A stretch of DNA of 64,000 nt, from the NCBI RefSeq assembly GCF_000023145.1, contig NC_012704.1, positions 1 through 64,000 of the forward strand, in the 5' to 3' direction. Every line of letters starts with the position of its first letter. The stretch's first letter is position 1. Position numbers and translations under genes: made by a program. Below, one piece after another: positions 1-12,068 of the stretch. Origin of the DNA: Corynebacterium kroppenstedtii DSM 44385. GTDB lineage: Bacteria > Actinomycetota > Actinomycetes > Mycobacteriales > Mycobacteriaceae. The notes below the pieces were generated by a model. That model saw nothing but the letters and a program-made list of their open reading frames with translations. It was not told where the DNA came from and searched no databases.

Positions 1-1818
1 ATGGACCTTGGGGGCAGCCCTCACCAATTTGGACAGGCGAGCGAGGACTTTTTCAACACGTGGAATAACGTTGTCGCACAGCTGATGGCCATGAATCCAC
101 GCGAGGATATCCCAGGTCAAGCGCCTGGGACACGAATTACCCCTCAAGATAAGGCCTGGTTAAAGCAAGCTGCCCCCGTCGGTCTTATCGGCGGTGTCGC
201 CGTTATCTCCACCCCTAACCGAACGGCCAAAAGCGTCTTCGAGCGCAAACTCGGCGATATCATCTCCGCCGAACTCACCGCAGCTATTGGTGAGCCAATA
301 AAACTAGCTATCTCGATAAATTCTGCTGCTACGGAGACGGACGATTCTTCGGCAGAACCTCCCCGCACAGAGCCGCCTCGTGCGGAAACTCCTCCCACGC
401 AACCACGCACAACGCAGTCTCGCCCCACCGAAACTCGCTCTGCAGAGTCGTACCACGATTTTTCACAACTCAACACGGGCCCCAAAACCGGCACACCCAG
501 CGAAAACGTCGCACAACAGAACACGCAACCCTCGCATGAGATGCCCCGGCCCACCTCATATGAGGACGATCCCTACGTTCTTCAGTACCCCGATAGCTCC
601 CCACAGGGGGAGCGTCCATCCACCTATCCCGACGCCACACCCACCGAACCCGCTTACTCCAACAGCGGAGACGCCCACGTCGGCAATTCTTATGACACAC
701 CTGCGGAAACAGCCCCGCAGCCGTGGAACGAGGGGTACATCAACAATGCGCGGCCCCAGCGTCGGCAAGAGCAAAAACCTGACTCCGAGCGATCATGGTT
801 AAACGAGAACTACACCTTCGACAATCTCGTCGCCGGTGAGGGGAACCGAGTAGTGCGGGCTGCGGCCATCGCTGTCGCGGAAAACCCTGCTCAGGCCTAT
901 AATCCGCTCTTTATTTGGGGTGGCTCGGGGCTGGGGAAGACCCACATTCTTCACGCCATTGGGCATCGAGCCCTTGAGCTGCGGCCCAATCTGCGTGTCC
1001 GGTATGTGTCGATCGAGGAATACACGAATGAGTGGATCAACTCGATCCGCAACAACCGAGGTGAGGACTTCAAACGGAAGTACCGGAGCTTCGACATCCT
1101 GCTGGTGGACGATATTCAGTTCCTGGCTGGGAAACCCGAGACTCAGATCGAGTTCTTCCACAACTTCAATGCCCTCCATGGGGCACAAAAGCAGATCGTG
1201 CTGTGCTCGGACCGGTCGCCCAAGGAGCTGACGGAGCTAGAACCTCGGCTCCGGACCCGCTTTCAGTGGGGGTTCACGCAGGACATTCAGAAGCCTGACC
1301 TAGAAACGCGCATTGCCATCCTGCGGCTCAAAGCGGAGCGGGAAAACGCGCAGGTCCCCAGCGAAGTGTTGTCATTTATCGCGGAACAGAAGGCCGAATC
1401 GGTGCGTGAACTCGAGGGCGCGCTGAATAAAGTGCTCATTGTTTCATCGATCCAGCACACACCCGTCACCCTCGAGATGGCTCGCGATCAGCTTCAAGAC
1501 CTGGTCGCCCCTGAGGTGGTGGAGATTACGGCGCCGACGATCATGTCCGTGACCGCGGAATACTTTAACTTGACGACGGCTGACCTGACCGGTCCTGGTA
1601 AAGCGCGGCCCATTGCCCACGCGCGGCAGGTCGCGATGTACTTGTGCAGGGAGTTGACGGACCTTTCGCTGCCCAAGGTGGGCAACAAGTTCGGCGGACG
1701 TGACCACACCACTGCGATGTATGCCGAGCGCAAGATTCGGAAAGAAATGAGCGAGAAGCGCTCGACGAATGAGGCCATCCAAGAAATCACCGCGCGCATC
1801 AAAGATCAGGCTCGGTAG
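1..1818 (+). CDS. dnaA: Chromosomal replication initiator DnaA
   Basis: AAA+ initiator that binds DnaA boxes at oriC, melts the origin and recruits the helicase. The 605-residue protein has a short domain I, a long Pro/Thr/Gln-rich linker (about residues 120-260), and an ATPase domain with Walker A GGSGLGKTH near residue 310 and Walker B LLVDDIQFLAGK near 370. The C-terminal helix-turn-helix carries the DnaA signature GGRDHTTAM near 565. The long linker is typical of actinobacterial DnaA. The ATG is the first base of the window, so no upstream ribosome-binding site can be checked and an earlier start cannot be excluded. It is followed by an intergenic origin and then dnaN, the classic order. 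Family and role are certain. Confidence 0.98.
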   Translation: MDLGGSPHQFGQASEDFFNTWNNVVAQLMAMNPREDIPGQAPGTRITPQDKAWLKQAAPVGLIGGVAVISTPNRTAKSVFERKLGDIISAELTAAIGEPIKLAISINSAATETDDSSAEPPRTEPPRAETPPTQPRTTQSRPTETRSAESYHDFSQLNTGPKTGTPSENVAQQNTQPSHEMPRPTSYEDDPYVLQYPDSSPQGERPSTYPDATPTEPAYSNSGDAHVGNSYDTPAETAPQPWNEGYINNARPQRRQEQKPDSERSWLNENYTFDNLVAGEGNRVVRAAAIAVAENPAQAYNPLFIWGGSGLGKTHILHAIGHRALELRPNLRVRYVSIEEYTNEWINSIRNNRGEDFKRKYRSFDILLVDDIQFLAGKPETQIEFFHNFNALHGAQKQIVLCSDRSPKELTELEPRLRTRFQWGFTQDIQKPDLETRIAILRLKAERENAQVPSEVLSFIAEQKAESVRELEGALNKVLIVSSIQHTPVTLEMARDQLQDLVAPEVVEITAPTIMSVTAEYFNLTTADLTGPGKARPIAHARQVAMYLCRELTDLSLPKVGNKFGGRDHTTAMYAERKIRKEMSEKRSTNEAIQEITARIKDQAR

Positions 1819-1840
1819 CTTCCTGGTGTTTTAGGCCTGT

Positions 1841-2274
1841 TGTGGATAACTTGGCACGCTGACCTGCGCGTTTGTCGAAATTTCGTCTTATCCACAATGT
1901 TATCCACACCTGTGTAATTACAACTTTGTTATTTCATGATTTCGGTCACAACTCACTTTGTAACACTATTGCTAAAATAAGGTCGGTGGCCACAAATTTT
2001 TGGCACATGCTCCTGTGGATAACTGCCCCAAAACGGTGGATATAACAGGGGATAACTAACCCGCGATTGTGAATAAAATGATCCCCACCCCGGTTCTCCA
2101 CAGACCACCCCAATTTATCCACAGCATTATCCCCAGTTTATCCACAACCCAACATCGACAATGACAAGCGACAATCCCGGTTATCCACTGTTTCCACACC
2201 CCCTATTGCTACTACCGCTTTTTCTTTCAGCGAAATGAGTTAAAGAAATAGGGCCCGGCCTTGTGTGGGGATAA
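1841..2274. other. Chromosomal origin oriC with clustered DnaA boxes
   Basis: The 658-base dnaA-dnaN spacer holds at least six perfect DnaA boxes. TTATCCACA is on the + strand at 1888, 1900, 2115 and 2138; its complement TGTGGATAA is at 1841 and 2014. One-mismatch copies lie at 2127 (TTATCCCCA), 2181 (TTATCCACT) and 2266 (TGGGGATAA). AT-rich stretches between about 1909-1985 and 2190-2250 are candidate unwinding segments. Location between dnaA and dnaN plus this box density is diagnostic of a bacterial oriC. The rest of the spacer, 2275-2476, should hold the dnaN promoter; I see no other element there. Confidence 0.93.
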
Positions 2275-2476
2275 CCCAGATCAAAGCAGAGTTGCAGCCC
2301 TAAGCTGAGAGTACTTAACAGCAGATGCGCTAGTGACATGAAGAATCAATTGCGGGCTGAAATAACAAAAAGTGACTCGGGTTTGTCACCAGGAGTAGGT
2401 AACATCCAAACGTGCATCACTCCACGATGACGACAACGATCACAACCACGACTGACTCAATGAACACGGAGTAACA

Positions 2477-3661
2477 ATGGAAGCCAATGGTGTTTCTTTT
2501 CGGGTAGCGAAAGATGACTTATCCGCAGCCCTCAGCTGGGTAGCGCGTAGTTTAGCGAGCAAACCAACTCAGCCGATTCTTCGCGGTGTCATGATGACCG
2601 CCGACGACGAGGGCTTGCTCCTTGCCGGATTCGACTACGAAGTCTCCACTCGCGTGCGAATTTCAGCCGAGGTTCTTGAACCCGGGCAGGTCCTCGTCGC
2701 CGGTAAATTAGCTAATGACATTATTGGGTCACTTCCACACAAAGATGTCGCTATCTCCGTCGACGGCACCAAAGTTCATGTGACATGCGGGCAATCGAAC
2801 TTCGAATTACCTGCCATGACCATTGAGGATTATCCGGAACTCCCGTCATTACCGGAGGAGACCGGGCATATTGATCCGCATGTTTTCACTGCTGCCATTG
2901 GTCAGGTTGCGTCGGCAGCGGGCAAAGATGACTCCATGCCTATGCTCACGGGCATAAAAATGGAGGTCAAAGGGGATAACGTCGTCCTCGCCGCGACTGA
3001 CCGATTCCGTTTAGCCGTTCGTGAATTTACGTGGGAACCGTCGTCACCCGACGTCGACGCGGAGATCCTTATCCCGGCACGTACCTTGGCCGATTCTGCC
3101 CGTACCCTCGATACTCGCCTGAACGATCCCATCCAACTAGCGATGGGCGCTGCCCAGGACGTCGGCAAAGATGGACTTTTGGGCATTGTGTCGGAGAATC
3201 GGCAAACAACAACACGGCTGATCGACGCCGACTTCCCCAAGTTCCGGCCGTTGTTACCGAAGAGCCACTCATCCATGGCCATCGTGGAAATCGCGCCATT
3301 ATTGGACGCTATCCGACGCGTCAGCCTGGTCGCTGAACGAAATGCCCAGGTCAAACTTGAGTTTTCGGAGGACCAGCTTGTTCTATCAGCCGGGGGTTCT
3401 GAGGCAGGAACCGCGGAGGAGACCCTGCCCGCTCAATTTGCCGGCGAGCCACTTCTCATCGCGTTCAACGCGAATTATCTGAAAGAGGGCTTGGCCTCGA
3501 TCGATACCAAGAATGTGGTGTTTGGGTTTACTCAGCCTTCCCGCCCGGCGATCTTGATCCCCGAGCCAGAAACCATGCCTGAGCAGGATAGTGATGGCCA
3601 ATTCCCAACGCCATCGACATACTTCACCTACCTCCTGATGCCAGTCCGGCTACCAGGCTAA
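2477..3661 (+). CDS. dnaN: DNA polymerase III sliding clamp (beta)
   Basis: Forms the ring-shaped homodimer that tethers the replicative polymerase to DNA. The 394-residue protein has the normal clamp length and three tandem clamp domains. The N-terminus ([20 protein letters not shown]) and the central stretch around [13 protein letters not shown] are typical of actinobacterial DnaN. The C-terminus ends in [10 protein letters not shown], the conserved last strand. The ATG is preceded by GGAG at about 2468. It lies between oriC and recF in the standard order; the 50-base gap to recF suggests co-transcription. Confidence 0.98.
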   Translation: MEANGVSFRVAKDDLSAALSWVARSLASKPTQPILRGVMMTADDEGLLLAGFDYEVSTRVRISAEVLEPGQVLVAGKLANDIIGSLPHKDVAISVDGTKVHVTCGQSNFELPAMTIEDYPELPSLPEETGHIDPHVFTAAIGQVASAAGKDDSMPMLTGIKMEVKGDNVVLAATDRFRLAVREFTWEPSSPDVDAEILIPARTLADSARTLDTRLNDPIQLAMGAAQDVGKDGLLGIVSENRQTTTRLIDADFPKFRPLLPKSHSSMAIVEIAPLLDAIRRVSLVAERNAQVKLEFSEDQLVLSAGGSEAGTAEETLPAQFAGEPLLIAFNANYLKEGLASIDTKNVVFGFTQPSRPAILIPEPETMPEQDSDGQFPTPSTYFTYLLMPVRLPG

Positions 3662-3711
3662 AGGCACATTTTCTGTTCGACGCTGTTCCCATCCCACGAG
3701 GCATCCCACCT

Positions 3712-5001
3712 GTGTATATTCGTGCGCTGCAATTACGTAATTTCCGGTCGTGGCCAGAGCTGGATCTTCACCTCGGCCCGGGAATTACTGTGTTTTCAGG
3801 GCCGAATGGTCATGGAAAAACCAACGTGGTGGAAGCACTTGACTATGTTGCCCACCTGGGTTCGCACCGCGTTTCGACGGATGCGCCGCTGGTTCGCGAG
3901 GGGCGCGAGTACACGACGGTCTCGGCAACGGCCATCAATAGTGGCCGGGAACTCACCGCCCATATGCTGATTAAGGCGCGCGGATCGAACAAAGCACAAA
4001 TTAACCGTGCCCCGTGTAAAAGCCCGCGTCAGCTGCTTGGAATTGTCAAAACGGTCCTTTTTTCGCCGGAAGATTTGGCATTAGTACGTGGGGAACCCGA
4101 ACACCGACGGCGTTTTCTTGACGATCTCCTCATTGGGCGGTTTCCTCGCTGGGCAGGCACTCGCTCCGACTACGATAAGATCCTTCGTCAGCGCAATACG
4201 CTGCTCAAACGGGCATCGAGAACCCTCCGACAGGGATATGGAGGAGGTAATGACTCTGACTCCGCTCTCGACACATTGGATACATGGGATTCGCACCTGG
4301 CAGCGGCCGGCGCACAGGTCATGGCGCAGCGGATTGTCTTGGCACACGTGCTCTCGCCGTACGTAAAAAACGCGTACCAGCGGTTAGCACCAGAGTCTCG
4401 ACCTGCCCAGATCACCTACCGGTCCACCGTCGACAAGGCCCTCGTTGAGGCAGGGATTACGCCAGAGACCGTCGCCAATGATGTTGCAGGAGCGACACCT
4501 GTCATTGAAGCAGTGTTGTTATCAGAGCTGGCTCGCCGGCGGGATACCGATATTCAGCGGGGGACAAGTACGTGTGGTCCTCACCGCGACGATGTCGAAT
4601 TGTTGTTAGGAACTCAGCCAGCGCGAGGTTATGCCAGCCACGGCGAATCTTGGTCATTTGCGCTGGCACTGCGCTTGGCTTCCTTTGAATGGCAACGTGA
4701 GCAGGGTACGGACCCCATTCTTATTCTCGACGATGTTTTCGCGGAGTTAGATGCCGCCCGCCGTCGCGCGCTGGCCACTGTTGCTAAGGATGCTGAACAA
4801 ACGTTGGTTACCGCGGCCGTCGGGGACGACTTACCGCAGGACCTGGTGAATAGCGATATTCGTGTTCTGACAGTGGAAGCGTCGACGGTTGACGATTCAG
4901 ACATCCGATCGTCCCGGATCACTCATGATTCGGCTGATGGTGGAGCGACGGAGGGTACCGCGACGGACACCGATGACGAAGGAGGCGACGCTCATGAATG
5001 A
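3712..5001 (+). CDS. recF: DNA replication/repair protein RecF
   Basis: SMC-like ATPase that loads RecA at gaps and supports recombinational repair. The 429-residue protein opens with [14 protein letters not shown] and has Walker A GPNGHGKT at residues 30-37. Walker B is [15 protein letters not shown] near 338-352. A hydrophilic acidic tail of about 40 residues after the ATPase core is unconserved. The start is a GTG at 3712. The stop TGA overlaps the next gene by 8 bases, so the DUF721 gene is probably translationally coupled. Function is from family knowledge; motifs are seen directly. Confidence 0.97.
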   Translation: MYIRALQLRNFRSWPELDLHLGPGITVFSGPNGHGKTNVVEALDYVAHLGSHRVSTDAPLVREGREYTTVSATAINSGRELTAHMLIKARGSNKAQINRAPCKSPRQLLGIVKTVLFSPEDLALVRGEPEHRRRFLDDLLIGRFPRWAGTRSDYDKILRQRNTLLKRASRTLRQGYGGGNDSDSALDTLDTWDSHLAAAGAQVMAQRIVLAHVLSPYVKNAYQRLAPESRPAQITYRSTVDKALVEAGITPETVANDVAGATPVIEAVLLSELARRRDTDIQRGTSTCGPHRDDVELLLGTQPARGYASHGESWSFALALRLASFEWQREQGTDPILILDDVFAELDAARRRALATVAKDAEQTLVTAAVGDDLPQDLVNSDIRVLTVEASTVDDSDIRSSRITHDSADGGATEGTATDTDDEGGDAHE

Positions 5002-5719
5002 CCCCGTCGCCGAAGCGCTCGCCCGCGTCTATTCGCACGGCCGCGTGCCCATGCCTCCCAATATGCGGAAAGTCCTTCAGTCCATTACGCCGACAGGACA
5101 TAACGCTGACCAAGACAGCGCGACCCGCAAAAACGGGGTTTCTCGTACAAACAGTGCTGCCCACAAAGACGGTGTAAACAACAAGACCACCGATAAATCC
5201 GGCGAAGGAAGCGTCGGCAAAAAAGTCGATAAGGACAAGAATTCTAGAAATTCTCAGGGCTTACCGCGAGCGAAAACTACCAGCGCAACGTCGGTTTTTC
5301 GTGAGTTTTCGCGCACATCCCGGGTGTATCCCACGGGGCCCGATGGTCATCGTCGGAAAAATACGCGCCGGTATGAGTCCCTGGGCAGTATCGTTAATCG
5401 GGAAGTCGTGCGCCGCGGGTGGACGGAGAAAATTTCTCACGGGTGGATTACTGCTAACTGGTCGACGGTCGCGGGCGACTACTTAGGGGCGCACTCCAGA
5501 ATAAGGATGATCAAAGACACGACACTGTTTCTTGAGTGTGATTCCACCGCCAAGGCCTCTGAACTGCGATATTTACAAACAGAATTGCTGAGCAGAATTG
5601 CACACCACGTGGGACCCGACGTGATTACTGCCGTGAAAATCTTTGGTCCGCGGCCACCGTCGTGGCGGCATGGACCGCTACATGTCAAGGGTCGGGGACC
5701 ACGCGATACCTATGGATAG
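4994..5719 (+). CDS. DUF721 (DciA-like) protein
   Basis: DUF721/DciA proteins are thought to help load the replicative helicase in bacteria lacking DnaC/DnaI. I start the gene at the ATG at 4994 ([16 protein letters not shown]), which overlaps the recF stop by 8 bases; a longer reading from 4889 would run inside recF. The 241-residue protein has a Lys/Ser-rich disordered N-terminal half (about 35-110). The DUF721 core follows from about 140 ([21 protein letters not shown], then [14 protein letters not shown]), ending with a [10 protein letters not shown] motif. The position between recF and gyrB is the usual actinobacterial one. Domain assignment is firm; helicase loading is inferred from the family. 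Confidence 0.9.
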   Translation: MNDPVAEALARVYSHGRVPMPPNMRKVLQSITPTGHNADQDSATRKNGVSRTNSAAHKDGVNNKTTDKSGEGSVGKKVDKDKNSRNSQGLPRAKTTSATSVFREFSRTSRVYPTGPDGHRRKNTRRYESLGSIVNREVVRRGWTEKISHGWITANWSTVAGDYLGAHSRIRMIKDTTLFLECDSTAKASELRYLQTELLSRIAHHVGPDVITAVKIFGPRPPSWRHGPLHVKGRGPRDTYG

Positions 5720-5827
5720 TGGGACACACGCGCGGGGAAATTCCACTGGTAAGCGATTTCCGGAATAGTCCCCGCGACATATGAGCCCGAAAATCGCGTC
5801 ATACGGGCCCTACACGCCCGGTAGGCG

Positions 5828-5856
5828 TTCAACTGAGGGGGGATACCGGGTATGAT
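5828..5856 (+). promoter_or_regulatory. Candidate gyrB promoter
   Basis: TTCAAC at 5828-5833 and TATGAT at 5851-5856 are separated by 17 bases, a good sigma-A-type pair. They lie 40-68 bases before the gyrB GTG start. Found by eye; no transcription start is known. Confidence 0.5.
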
Positions 5857-5871
5857 GGTGGGCAACTGTGA

Positions 5872-7944
<2,073 letters not shown>

Positions 7945-7988
7945 TTGGCCGGTCGGACTCGGCTCCGGAGACGAAAATATCGACCTTT

Positions 7989-8017
7989 AAGCGGCTGATT
8001 GTAGCGATCAGCCGCTT
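7989..8017 (+). terminator. Terminator after gyrB
   Basis: Perfect 11-bp stem AAGCGGCTGAT / ATCAGCCGCTT (7989-7999 and 8007-8017) with a 7-base loop, followed by TAGTCTATTT. It lies 45 bases after the gyrB stop. Confidence 0.85.
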
Positions 8018-8097
8018 TAGTCTATTTAAGTCAGTGTGACGAAATAATTTACGGGGTGGTTTCGTGGGTTTTGGCCGGGTGGGGGGGCGGTGTCGAA

Positions 8098-8113
8098 TGT
8101 TTCACGTGAAACA
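8098..8113. other. parS site 1
   Basis: Perfect 16-bp palindrome TGTTTCACGTGAAACA, the actinobacterial parS sequence bound by ParB for origin segregation. It sits between gyrB and the permease gene, about 6 kb from oriC. The remainder of the gap 8018-8339 holds parS 2 and no gene that I can support. Confidence 0.92.
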
Positions 8114-8261
8114 TTGACGGGGAGAGGGTGTGGGGAAGTGGTCTCTGTTCAAGATCTCAATACGAGACCTCTAGTCAGTTCAACGTCGTCGAGGTGGTTA
8201 ACTTATGGGAGCGAGAAACTATGGGTTGCCACCACGTGGTTCTTGCGTGGAAACGGAATAA

Positions 8262-8277
8262 TGTTTCACGTGAAACA
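8262..8277. other. parS site 2
   Basis: A second perfect TGTTTCACGTGAAACA palindrome, 164 bases from the first and 63 bases before the permease start. Its position could let bound ParB influence permease transcription, but that is speculation. Confidence 0.92.
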
Positions 8278-8339
8278 TCGTCCATTCGCTGGATGAAATT
8301 CAAGCAAGTCTACTGCGTAACGGTAAAGGATTTTTATGT

Positions 8340-9764
8340 ATGGGCAGTAACGCAAAAACAGAAACATCATCATCCGGTGATAAAGGATTAAAAAGGGGAC
8401 TGAGTGCTCGGCACGTTCACTTCATCGCCCTAGGATCTGCGATTGGTACAGGTCTGTTTTATGGCTCGGCTGATGCCATTCAGTCAGCGGGGCCAGCCGT
8501 GCTTTTGGTTTATCTCCTGGGCGGCGCGGTGGTGTATTTCATGTTGCGCGCCCTAGGTGAAATGGCAGTGCGAATGCCTGTGTCAGGATCTTTCGCCGAA
8601 TATTGCCGCATCTTCCTCGGTCCGTGGTCGGGGTACATCACAGGCTGGATGTACGCGTTCGAAATGGTGATCGTGTGCCTTGCGGACCTGACCGCTATCG
8701 GAACGTATATGAGATTCTGGTTCCCCGACTCGCCCCAATGGGTATGGGTGGCGGTGACCTTACTCATCGTCGGTGCTGTAAATATCACAAGTTCACGGCT
8801 CTTCGGGGAGTTAGAATTCGGCCTCACCATCATCAAGGTATCCGCAGTCGTAGCCATGATCGCCGGTGGCACGATCATCCTAATCTTCGGTTTAGGCAAC
8901 CATGCTGATTCCGGCGTTCATAACTTGTGGTCGCATGGCGGATTTTTCCCTCACGGGCCATGGGGGATGGCAATGGCGCTCGTGGTCGTCATGTTCGCAT
9001 TCGGCGGTTCAGAGATCATCGGGGTAACCGCCGGAGACGCCGAAGATCCTGCCAAAACGATTCCGAAGGCCATTCACTCGGTGCCGATACGTATTTTGCT
9101 GTTTTACGTGTTGGCCATCGCGGTGATCGTTACCATTAACCCCTGGTCCTCGATCAATGGCGAGTCCTCACCATTCGTACAAATTTTTAACGATCTAGGT
9201 GTGAATTGGGCTGCAGCTCTGCTCAACGTTGTGGTTATCACCGCAGCACTATCTGCCATTAATTCAGATCTCTTCGGCGCAGGCCGTGTTGTTCACGGAA
9301 TGGCGGCCGAGGGATTAGCTCCACGTTCTTTTGCCCGAACATCGGCCAAGGGTGTGCCCATCTTTACAACCACGGTAATGCTCGGGGTTCTCGTGATAGG
9401 CGTGGTCATCAACTTCCTGATCCCAGAGCGCGTGTTCCTCGTGATTGCTGCTCTAGCGACCTTTGCGACGGTCTTCGTGTGGCTCATGATTTTGTTGGCT
9501 CACCTTGCCAGCCGAACAGGGGACCAAGCACCATCCAACAAAGACCTGACCTATCCGGTTCCGCTGTGGCCATGGGGTCAATACTTCGCTCTCGCCATGG
9601 TCGTTATCACGATTATCATGATGATGTTTTCCGACGATACACGGCTGGCGCTCGTTGTTGGTGTGGCGTGGACGGCCCTAATGAGCGTCGTGTGGGTAGT
9701 TCGAGGCCGGCAAACCTATGAGGACTATCTCGCTACACGTGACGCAGAGAAATCTCACGTTTAA
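8340..9764 (+). CDS. Amino-acid permease, AAT/APC family
   Basis: Membrane transporter of the amino acid-polyamine-organocation superfamily, probably a proton-coupled importer. The 474-residue protein has about 12 membrane segments. It opens with the AAT-type motif RHVHFIALGSAIGTGLFYGS near 22, followed by SAGPAVLLVYLLGG and GEMAVRMPVSGSFAEYC; EIIGVTAGDAEDPAKTIPKA is near 225. This resembles the AnsP/ProY/CycA group, but the substrate cannot be told from sequence. The ATG at 8340 has AAAGGA upstream at 8325. The gene is bracketed by parS sites and closed by a strong hairpin. Confidence 0.9.
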   Translation: MGSNAKTETSSSGDKGLKRGLSARHVHFIALGSAIGTGLFYGSADAIQSAGPAVLLVYLLGGAVVYFMLRALGEMAVRMPVSGSFAEYCRIFLGPWSGYITGWMYAFEMVIVCLADLTAIGTYMRFWFPDSPQWVWVAVTLLIVGAVNITSSRLFGELEFGLTIIKVSAVVAMIAGGTIILIFGLGNHADSGVHNLWSHGGFFPHGPWGMAMALVVVMFAFGGSEIIGVTAGDAEDPAKTIPKAIHSVPIRILLFYVLAIAVIVTINPWSSINGESSPFVQIFNDLGVNWAAALLNVVVITAALSAINSDLFGAGRVVHGMAAEGLAPRSFARTSAKGVPIFTTTVMLGVLVIGVVINFLIPERVFLVIAALATFATVFVWLMILLAHLASRTGDQAPSNKDLTYPVPLWPWGQYFALAMVVITIIMMMFSDDTRLALVVGVAWTALMSVVWVVRGRQTYEDYLATRDAEKSHV

Positions 9765-9813
9765 TCCCGCGGAGCCGTCGCGTCTTCATTGATGCCACAT
9801 CATTCCCGACGTT

Positions 9814-9846
9814 CCAACCGCCGACGCAGCCAGCGTCGGCGGTTGG
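9814..9846 (+). terminator. Hairpin after the permease gene
   Basis: Perfect 14-bp stem CCAACCGCCGACGC / GCGTCGGCGGTTGG with a 5-base loop, 49 bases after the permease stop. There is no clear T-run, so it is a hairpin of terminator type without the classical tail. Confidence 0.6.
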
Positions 9847-9884
9847 AGTTGTCACGTCCTCCCACCGAGCTGACTAGAAGTAAA

Positions 9885-9900
9885 TGTTTCACGTGAAACA
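9885..9900. other. parS site 3
   Basis: Third perfect TGTTTCACGTGAAACA palindrome, downstream of the permease gene. The three sites span 1.8 kb. The rest of gap 9765-10118 holds only the two hairpins annotated here. Confidence 0.92.
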
Positions 9901-9954
9901 TTGCGGAGCCGTCGAGCCTGCCGAGCCCATTCAGGTCCACAGGAATAAGTACAT

Positions 9955-9996
9955 AAAAATAACCCAGCCGATCCAGAACGGAAACGGCTGGGTATT
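9955..9996 (-). terminator. Terminator downstream of the DUF6918-like gene
   Basis: 9-bp perfect stem ACCCAGCCG / CGGCTGGGT (9962-9970 and 9985-9993). Read on the minus strand it is followed by TATTTTTATG. A T-rich stretch on the other side may make it bidirectional. It lies about 125 bases beyond the gene's stop. Confidence 0.7.
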
Positions 9997-10118
9997 AAAT
10001 TTTCTGACGCTCATAAATACTGTGACACCAACGTAGAGGTCGTTGCCCTTACGCAGCGTCGGTTTTATCAACGCCACCTTTAGCAACCTCGGCTGTGAAC
10101 CGATGCGAAGAACTGCTC

Positions 10119-10565
10119 TTAAGAAGCGTGCTTCTCAATAATGTCGCCGAGGTCGGGGAGGCCCTTCTCGACGATCCCTTCGAGCTTCCCCCGGAAGGTT
10201 TTGTAGATTTTCTGAGCACCTGAGTTATTAATGCTCCCCATGCGCTCATCACTTAGGTCCGCTAAATCCTTCGTGACTTCATCCGACCGCGTCTCGAGGT
10301 ATTTACCAAAGCCGCCTTCCGGCTTGCCATTTTGGTAGGCCTGCCAGTAGGGGTTCAGACGATCAGTGAGGTGGGGCAAAAGACGATCGGTCATGTCTTT
10401 GACCAGATTGGGCCGGGCTTTGACGGTGCCGCTGAATGCCGTCTTAATCGCTTTACCGGAGAGCCCGGAAAGGTTATTGATGGAATTCTCGGTGGATTCC
10501 GCTAGGTCAGCGACCACGGGTTCCCGAGTGCCATCCTTCGTCAAAATATCGGAAAGTTCAGACAT
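10119..10565 (-). CDS. Conserved hypothetical protein (DUF6918-like)
   Basis: A 148-residue soluble protein without signal peptide or membrane segment. It resembles a family of uncharacterised actinobacterial proteins (I believe DUF6918). Visible features are a predicted helical composition with many charged residues, the stretch KARPNLVKDMTDRLLPHLTD near 50-70, and a C-terminal EGIVEKGLPDLGDIIEKH. No catalytic motif is recognisable and I assign no function. It is monocistronic, divergent from the aminopeptidase gene, and has a strong terminator downstream. Codon use matches the neighbourhood, so it is likely a real gene. Confidence 0.7.
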   Translation of the reverse strand: MSELSDILTKDGTREPVVADLAESTENSINNLSGLSGKAIKTAFSGTVKARPNLVKDMTDRLLPHLTDRLNPYWQAYQNGKPEGGFGKYLETRSDEVTKDLADLSDERMGSINNSGAQKIYKTFRGKLEGIVEKGLPDLGDIIEKHAS

Positions 10566-10691
10566 AGGCTCTAAGACTAGCCAAAAAACCGTCAGGTTGT
10601 GGCATCGCGCTAAACGGGGAGGTCAACCACGGCTGCACAGATAAACCTACGGGTTGACGCGCGTCCTCACTCGCGGGCTTATGATCGTCAT

Positions 10692-12068
10692 ATGTCTTCA
10701 TCCCACTCAGACCAGTACATCAACGCGTACATGAATTTCATGGATCAATCGCCGACGAGCTACCACGCTGTTGCGGTGATGGCCGCGGGGCTTCATCAAG
10801 CGGGCTTTCACGCGCAGAAGGAAACCGACCCGTGGGATGTTAGGCCTGGGGGACATTACGTCGTTCGTGATGGTGCAATGATCGCTTATGTCATTCCGCC
10901 GCAGGCTGCGTCGGCTAGCACTACGGACCGTGAGAGCGTCGGCAAGAACAACGCGGAAAACAAAAACGACGACGGTGCACGCCACCCCGCGTACCGCATT
11001 ATCGGCGTTCACACGGATTCCCCCGCACTCGCTCTCAAACCGACGCCACAGTCCACCACGTCCGATGGATGGGGACAGTTAGCCGTCGAGGTCTATGGTG
11101 GAGCCTTATTAAGTTCGTGGCTCGACCGTGAGCTCTGTGTAGCCGGGCGAGTTGTCGACAAAACCGGTGCCACCCATCTGGTGGGCACGAAACCGATCGC
11201 GCGTGTCCCGCAACTGGCTATCCACCTCGACCGCAAGGTCAATGAAGGGTTAGAGCTCAACCCTCAGAAGCATATTCATCCCGTATGGACGGTTGACGAC
11301 GATAGCGCCGACATTATGGACATCATCGCGGAGTCCGCCGGCCTATCGAACAAACGCGAAATCATCGGCTGGGACCTCAAGCTGGTTCCGACGCAGAAGG
11401 CGGCAACGTTTGGTGCTCACTCACAGTTCATTGCGTCGGGCCGTCAAGATAATTTGTCATCGGTATTCGCAGCGTTTCACGTTTTACATCAGCTGGATAC
11501 CGACGCGATTCCTGGCGACGACATCCTGGTCTTCGTCGCGAATGACCATGAAGAGGTTGGGTCTGGGACTCGATCGGGCGCCGCAGGCCCGTTCCTTGAG
11601 GACGTGTTGCATCGGACGGCCGTCGCTTTGGGCTATGACGCCGACGGTGAGGCGCGAATGATGGCTCGCTCCGTGTGTATATCGTCGGATGCGGGGCACT
11701 CGGTGCACCCGAATTACGCGGAACGCCACGATCCGGACACTCGCCCAATGATGGGGCGCGGACCGATGGTGAAAATTAACGCTAACCAGCGTTATGTTTC
11801 CGATGCCGTAGGGGAGGCGATCTGGCAGCGCGCCTGTGAGACCGCGGGTATCCAGCACCAAGCGTTTGTTTCGAATAACGCTATGCCATGTGGATCGACA
11901 ATCGGGCCGATCACGGCGACCCGGTTGGGAATGGTGACGGTCGACGTCGGCATTCCGCTGCTCTCTATGCACTCCGCGCGAGAAATGAGCCACGAATACG
12001 ATTGTTTCGCCCTCTCGAAGGCGATGGATGCGTTGTGGACGATGGAATCACTGGAATATGGACAGTGA
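10692..12068 (+). CDS. M18 family aminopeptidase
   Basis: Cytosolic di-zinc aminopeptidase (DAP/aspartyl aminopeptidase family) that removes N-terminal, often acidic, residues from peptides. The 458-residue protein has the expected length and motifs. HTDSPALALKP has metal ligand His107 and Asp109; GRQDNLSSVFA has bridging Asp253; NDHEEVGSGTRSGA has catalytic Glu287 and ligand Glu288. The C-terminal MHSAREMSHEYD supplies the last His ligand. A short Asn/Asp/Lys-rich insert (about 75-97) is unconserved. Its 3' end overlaps the convergent arginase-fold gene by 21 bases. Confidence 0.94.
   Translation: MSSSHSDQYINAYMNFMDQSPTSYHAVAVMAAGLHQAGFHAQKETDPWDVRPGGHYVVRDGAMIAYVIPPQAASASTTDRESVGKNNAENKNDDGARHPAYRIIGVHTDSPALALKPTPQSTTSDGWGQLAVEVYGGALLSSWLDRELCVAGRVVDKTGATHLVGTKPIARVPQLAIHLDRKVNEGLELNPQKHIHPVWTVDDDSADIMDIIAESAGLSNKREIIGWDLKLVPTQKAATFGAHSQFIASGRQDNLSSVFAAFHVLHQLDTDAIPGDDILVFVANDHEEVGSGTRSGAAGPFLEDVLHRTAVALGYDADGEARMMARSVCISSDAGHSVHPNYAERHDPDTRPMMGRGPMVKINANQRYVSDAVGEAIWQRACETAGIQHQAFVSNNAMPCGSTIGPITATRLGMVTVDVGIPLLSMHSAREMSHEYDCFALSKAMDALWTMESLEYGQ

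Noticed and set aside
11480..11500. parS-like GTTTCACGTTTTAC in the aminopeptidase gene
   Set aside because: Only one half of the palindrome matches; random similarity in coding sequence.
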